Of a DNA stretch of 64,000 nt, positions 61,177 through 64,000 are shown in pieces; positions within the stretch are counted from its first letter, which is position 1; every line of letters begins with the position of its first letter. Under the pieces are notes generated by a model. That model was given only the letters and a program-made list of their open reading frames with translations, did no database searches and was not told where the DNA came from. Origin of the DNA: Micromonospora chokoriensis (lineage in GTDB: Bacteria > Actinomycetota > Actinomycetes > Mycobacteriales > Micromonosporaceae); assembly GCF_000718555.1 (NCBI RefSeq), contig NZ_JOAN01000003.1, positions 186,001 to 250,000 on the forward strand. Reading direction: 5' to 3'. The translations under genes and the position numbers were made by a program.

Positions 61177-63582
61177 ATGTCCCGCACCGTCGCACCGCCC
61201 CCGTGCCCCCTCACGAAGGCGACCGCCGTGCTCCTCGCGTACCCGTTCCGCGTTCTCGTCCCCCGCTGTGCGGCACCGGAGGCCGCCACGTCCGTGGCGG
61301 TGGCGCTGCTCCTCCTCGCCGGCGCCGCCGACCTGGTCCCGACCTCGGTGGTGATCGCCCTGGCCGCCGGTGCCGGTGCCACGCTCGCCGGGCTGCGACT
61401 CTCCCGACTGGCCACCCGGCGCGGCACCGACCCGACCCCGCGTGCGGCGGGTGTGCTGCTCGACGCGGCGGTGGTGGCGGCCGGTCTCACCGCAGTCGTG
61501 CTGCCCCTGCTCGACCTCGGGCAACCTCTCGCCGTGCTGGTCGGGTCACTGGTCGTGGCGGCCCTCTCGCTGACCGGTCTGCACCGGCTCCCCGGCCGTT
61601 CGCGGGTGGCGGCCGGGGTTCGGCTGCGCTGGCTGGTCGAGTCGACCGGCCCGGCGCTCGGTCTGGCGCTCGCCGGCTGGCTGCTGCTGCCCCGGGGCGA
61701 CCTGCCGGTCCCGGTTCGGCTGATCGCCGCGTTGACGCTCGCTGGGTTGGGCATGGCCGCGCTGAACGCGTTCGCGGGGCCGTGGCGGCGCTCGGGCGCG
61801 GCGGTCTGCCGGGGCGGTGTCCTGCTCACCCTGGGCGGGCTGGTGTTGCTGGCCACGCTGCCGTCCGCGCCGGCCGGGCGGCTGGTCCTGCTGGCCGTAC
61901 CCCCGTTGGTGTGGGGAATGCTGCTGGTCGCGGTCGGCGCGGCGGATGCGGCGGACGACGCGGAGCCAGCGGAGCCGGTCGCCGCGGCCTGGCCCCGGTC
62001 GGTGCTCCCCGCAGCGATGCTGCTGTTGGCATCGGGTCTGCACCTGGGCGCGGGCCGGGCGCCAGACCAGACGAGCGTGCTACTGGCCCTGGCGGCGGTG
62101 CCACCCCTGGTGCTGCGTGAGCTGCTGCGCGCGGCTGACGTGCCCACCTCCGGTCGGCGGGCCGCTCATCGCCGACCGGCCGGCAGGGCGCTGCGGCACC
62201 GCCGGGCGGCGCCAGCAGGCTGGCTGGGCACGGCGGAGCCCTCGCCCGAGCGGGGCTCCGGTGACCCGTCGGGGGTCCGCTCGACCTGGGCGCCCGATGA
62301 CAGTCGCGCGTGGTCGGGGCTCAACCGGCGGCCCGGCGCGGGCAGTGGCACCCCCGGCGACCGGGCTGCCCTGCTGGACGCCCTGGCCGCGATCGGCGAC
62401 GTTCCGGCGCCGGCCGGCGCGCTGCTGCTGGTGGACCTGCACGGCACCGACGGGATCGGCCCGACGGCCCGGGAGGACGTGCTGGCCGAGGCGGTGCACC
62501 GGGCCCGCGCGGTCATCGCCCCCGACGATCTGGTCACCGGGTGCACGGGCACCGGCTTCGCGGTGGTCACCGCCGCCGGCCCGGTGCTGGCGTACGCGCT
62601 GGGCACCCGGCTGCTGAGCGCGCTCAGCCCGCCCTACCGGCTGGCCGGCGCGATGCTGCGCGTGCAGACGAGCATCGGGTTGGCCGAGGTGAGCGGCGCC
62701 GGGCCGGCGGACGTGCTCCGGCAGGCCGAGCTGGCCCGACGGCGGGCCGTGCAGCTGGGCCGGGACCGGGTGGAGTGGTACGACGCGTTCCTGGAGGAGC
62801 AGTTGGTGCGCCGACTCGACCTGGAACGCGAGCTGCCGGGTGCGGTGGCGCGTGGCGAGCTGGATCTCGTCTACCAGCCGGTGGTCGACCTGGCCGACGG
62901 GCAGCCGGTGGGTGCGGAGGCGCTGCTGCGCTGGCGCAGCCCGGTGCTCGGCACGGTGCTGCCGGCCGAGCTGCTGCCGGTCGCCGAGGACCTGGACCTG
63001 GTCGGCGAGTTGGAGTGGTGGGTACTGGACCGGGCCTGCCGGCAGTTGTCCAACTGGTCGGTGGGCGTCCGCGAGCTGTGGATGGCGGTAAACGTCACGA
63101 CCCGGGAGCTGACCACCCCCGACTTCGTCCAGCGGGCGGCGGCCGTGCTGGCCGCGTACGGGGTGCCGCCGGAGCGGCTGGTGGTGGAGGTGAGCGAGCC
63201 GAGGGTCGCCGGTGACCTGCCGACCGTGGTGGCTCGGCTGGCCGGGCTCCGGTCGCTTGGCGTACGCACCGCGTTGGACGACTTCCGGGCCGAGCACGCG
63301 TCCCTGGCCCAGCTTCGCCGACTGCCGATCGACCTGCTCAAGGTGGGCCCGGAGTTGGTGGGCGCACGGCCGGACGGGCAGCCGCCGCTGATCGACGTGG
63401 TGGTCAACGTGGGCGAGCGGCTGGGCGTGGAGATCGTCGCCGAGGAGTTGGAGTCGTCGACCCAGGTCGAGGGCGCGCGTCGGGGTGGCTGCCGCTACGG
63501 GCAGGGGTTCGCGCTGGCCCGTCCGGCGACGGCCGAGCGGGTCGAGGCGTACTTCGAGGAGTTTCCCTCAGCATCTCGCTGA
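61177..63582 (+). CDS. Membrane EAL protein with degenerate GGDEF
   Basis: An 801-residue protein. Residues 1-300 hold about eight to nine transmembrane segments. A degenerate GGDEF follows (about 410-540): the motif that should read GGDEF is TGTGF (457-461, in CTGTGFAVV), so cyclase activity is not expected. The EAL domain (about 555-795) keeps EALLRW (581), VNVTTREL, VEVSE and LDDF, but the [10 protein letters not shown] loop is DDFRAEHASL and KIDRSFV is KVGPELV. It may be a weak phosphodiesterase or a sensor. The start is uncertain; ATG 61177 is the first with a plausible N-terminus. Confidence 0.8.
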   Translation: MSRTVAPPPCPLTKATAVLLAYPFRVLVPRCAAPEAATSVAVALLLLAGAADLVPTSVVIALAAGAGATLAGLRLSRLATRRGTDPTPRAAGVLLDAAVVAAGLTAVVLPLLDLGQPLAVLVGSLVVAALSLTGLHRLPGRSRVAAGVRLRWLVESTGPALGLALAGWLLLPRGDLPVPVRLIAALTLAGLGMAALNAFAGPWRRSGAAVCRGGVLLTLGGLVLLATLPSAPAGRLVLLAVPPLVWGMLLVAVGAADAADDAEPAEPVAAAWPRSVLPAAMLLLASGLHLGAGRAPDQTSVLLALAAVPPLVLRELLRAADVPTSGRRAAHRRPAGRALRHRRAAPAGWLGTAEPSPERGSGDPSGVRSTWAPDDSRAWSGLNRRPGAGSGTPGDRAALLDALAAIGDVPAPAGALLLVDLHGTDGIGPTAREDVLAEAVHRARAVIAPDDLVTGCTGTGFAVVTAAGPVLAYALGTRLLSALSPPYRLAGAMLRVQTSIGLAEVSGAGPADVLRQAELARRRAVQLGRDRVEWYDAFLEEQLVRRLDLERELPGAVARGELDLVYQPVVDLADGQPVGAEALLRWRSPVLGTVLPAELLPVAEDLDLVGELEWWVLDRACRQLSNWSVGVRELWMAVNVTTRELTTPDFVQRAAAVLAAYGVPPERLVVEVSEPRVAGDLPTVVARLAGLRSLGVRTALDDFRAEHASLAQLRRLPIDLLKVGPELVGARPDGQPPLIDVVVNVGERLGVEIVAEELESSTQVEGARRGGCRYGQGFALARPATAERVEAYFEEFPSASR

Positions 63583-63588
63583 ACCGGT

Positions 63589-64000
63589 TCATCTCTCCCG
63601 GGGTGGTGCGGTGCTGCCGCGCGGCGTGAGGTGTGCCGTCTCGTCCTGCACCCGGCCGGCCGGCTGCCCGGCGACGACGGCGAGCAGTTGCCGGGCGGCG
63701 TGCGCGCCGTAGGCCGGGATGTCGCGGCCCAGCGCGGTCAGCGGCGGGTGCACCAGGCGGCACAGCGGCGAGTCGTCCCAGGCCACGATGGACAGATCGG
63801 CGGGCACGGTGAGGCCCATCTCCTGGGCGACGGAGAGCCCGGCGATCGCCATCACGTCGTTGTCGTAGATGACCGCGGTGGGCCGGTGGGCCGAGCTGAG
63901 CAGCCGACGGGTGGCCCGGCCGCCCTCCTCGCCGGTGTAGTCGGACCAGACGGTGACCGCGTCGACCAGGCCGAGCCGCTGGCAGACCGCCGCGAAGGCG
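63589..64000 (-). CDS. LacI family transcriptional regulator, C-terminal part
   Basis: The gene runs off the right edge; 136 residues of the C-terminal sensor domain are visible. They read VTVWSDYTGEEGGRATRRLLSSAHRPTAVIYDNDVMAIAGLSVAQEMGLTVPADLSIVAWDDSPLCRLVHPPLTALGRD, the periplasmic-binding-protein-like fold with the LacI hallmark YDNDVMAIAG and S-I-V-A-W-D-D-S. The HTH lies outside the window. It is convergent with the EAL gene, 6 bases apart. Ligand and targets cannot be told. Confidence 0.85.
   Translation of the reverse strand, partial: AFAAVCQRLGLVDAVTVWSDYTGEEGGRATRRLLSSAHRPTAVIYDNDVMAIAGLSVAQEMGLTVPADLSIVAWDDSPLCRLVHPPLTALGRDIPAYGAHAARQLLAVVAGQPAGRVQDETAHLTPRGSTAPPRER

Overview
The window is a contiguous stretch of a high-GC actinobacterial chromosome. 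Third codon positions are overwhelmingly G/C, GTG starts are frequent, and several promoters look leaderless, with a TANNNT -10 box 6-8 nt before the start codon. The gene content and order (etfBA, cysteine desulfurase - mnmA - MetE-like, ligA, gatCAB, AceE-like E1) fit Micromonosporaceae, most likely Micromonospora or a close relative. This is inference from gene content, not a database match. I see no rRNA, tRNA, CRISPR array, insertion sequence or prophage. No stretch over about 300 bases lacks a gene candidate.

Layout. 1-9 kb: start of an ion channel, amphi-Trp protein, FUSC-type membrane protein, VOC protein, secreted protein, GH15 glycosidase, DUF72 protein, glycosyltransferase, a self-regulated HTH/Clp-N protein, and a VapBC pair. 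9.4-17 kb: GNAT enzyme, a three-gene TetR operon with twin operators, a GH3 enzyme divergent from a ROK regulator, and an ABC exporter pair. 17-23 kb: stand-alone ABC ATPase, ribokinase, small membrane proteins including tandem DUF6232 paralogues, and an enoyl-CoA hydratase. 22-29 kb: a LuxR-type regulator divergent from a very large secreted S53 (sedolisin) protease with kelch repeats, then a ThDP enzyme. 29-36.5 kb: DUF202 pair, GNAT protein, etfBA, an ECF sigma/anti-sigma pair, and a DUF4397 surface protein coupled to a class F sortase. 36.5-44 kb: cysteine desulfurase, mnmA, MetE-like protein, VOC protein, ADP-ribosylglycohydrolase, membrane-tethered PemK/MazF toxin-like protein, ligA. 44-52 kb: GGDEF-EAL protein, gatC, gatA, then three reverse-strand membrane genes, then gatB. 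52-64 kb: AceE-like E1, membrane metallophosphoesterase, PQQ-type sugar dehydrogenase lipoprotein, SpoIIE/GAF phosphatase, 2-hydroxyacid dehydrogenase, PH-domain protein, a degenerate-GGDEF EAL protein, and the C-terminal part of a LacI regulator.

Most notable observations. (1) Between gatC and gatA lie two perfect 80-bp tandem repeats. Each encodes a 27-codon mini-ORF, joined to its neighbours by ATGA overlaps and ending in a Shine-Dalgarno placed for the next ATG, so the repeats could keep the glutamyl-tRNA amidotransferase genes translationally coupled. (2) A protein with a helix-turn-helix followed by two Clp N-terminal repeats is preceded by two palindromes that cover its own -35 and -10 boxes, on a transcript predicted to be leaderless. 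(3) A TetR operon has two near-identical, mirror-oriented operators bracketing its promoter. (4) A PemK/MazF-type domain is fused to a membrane anchor, with no antitoxin beside it.
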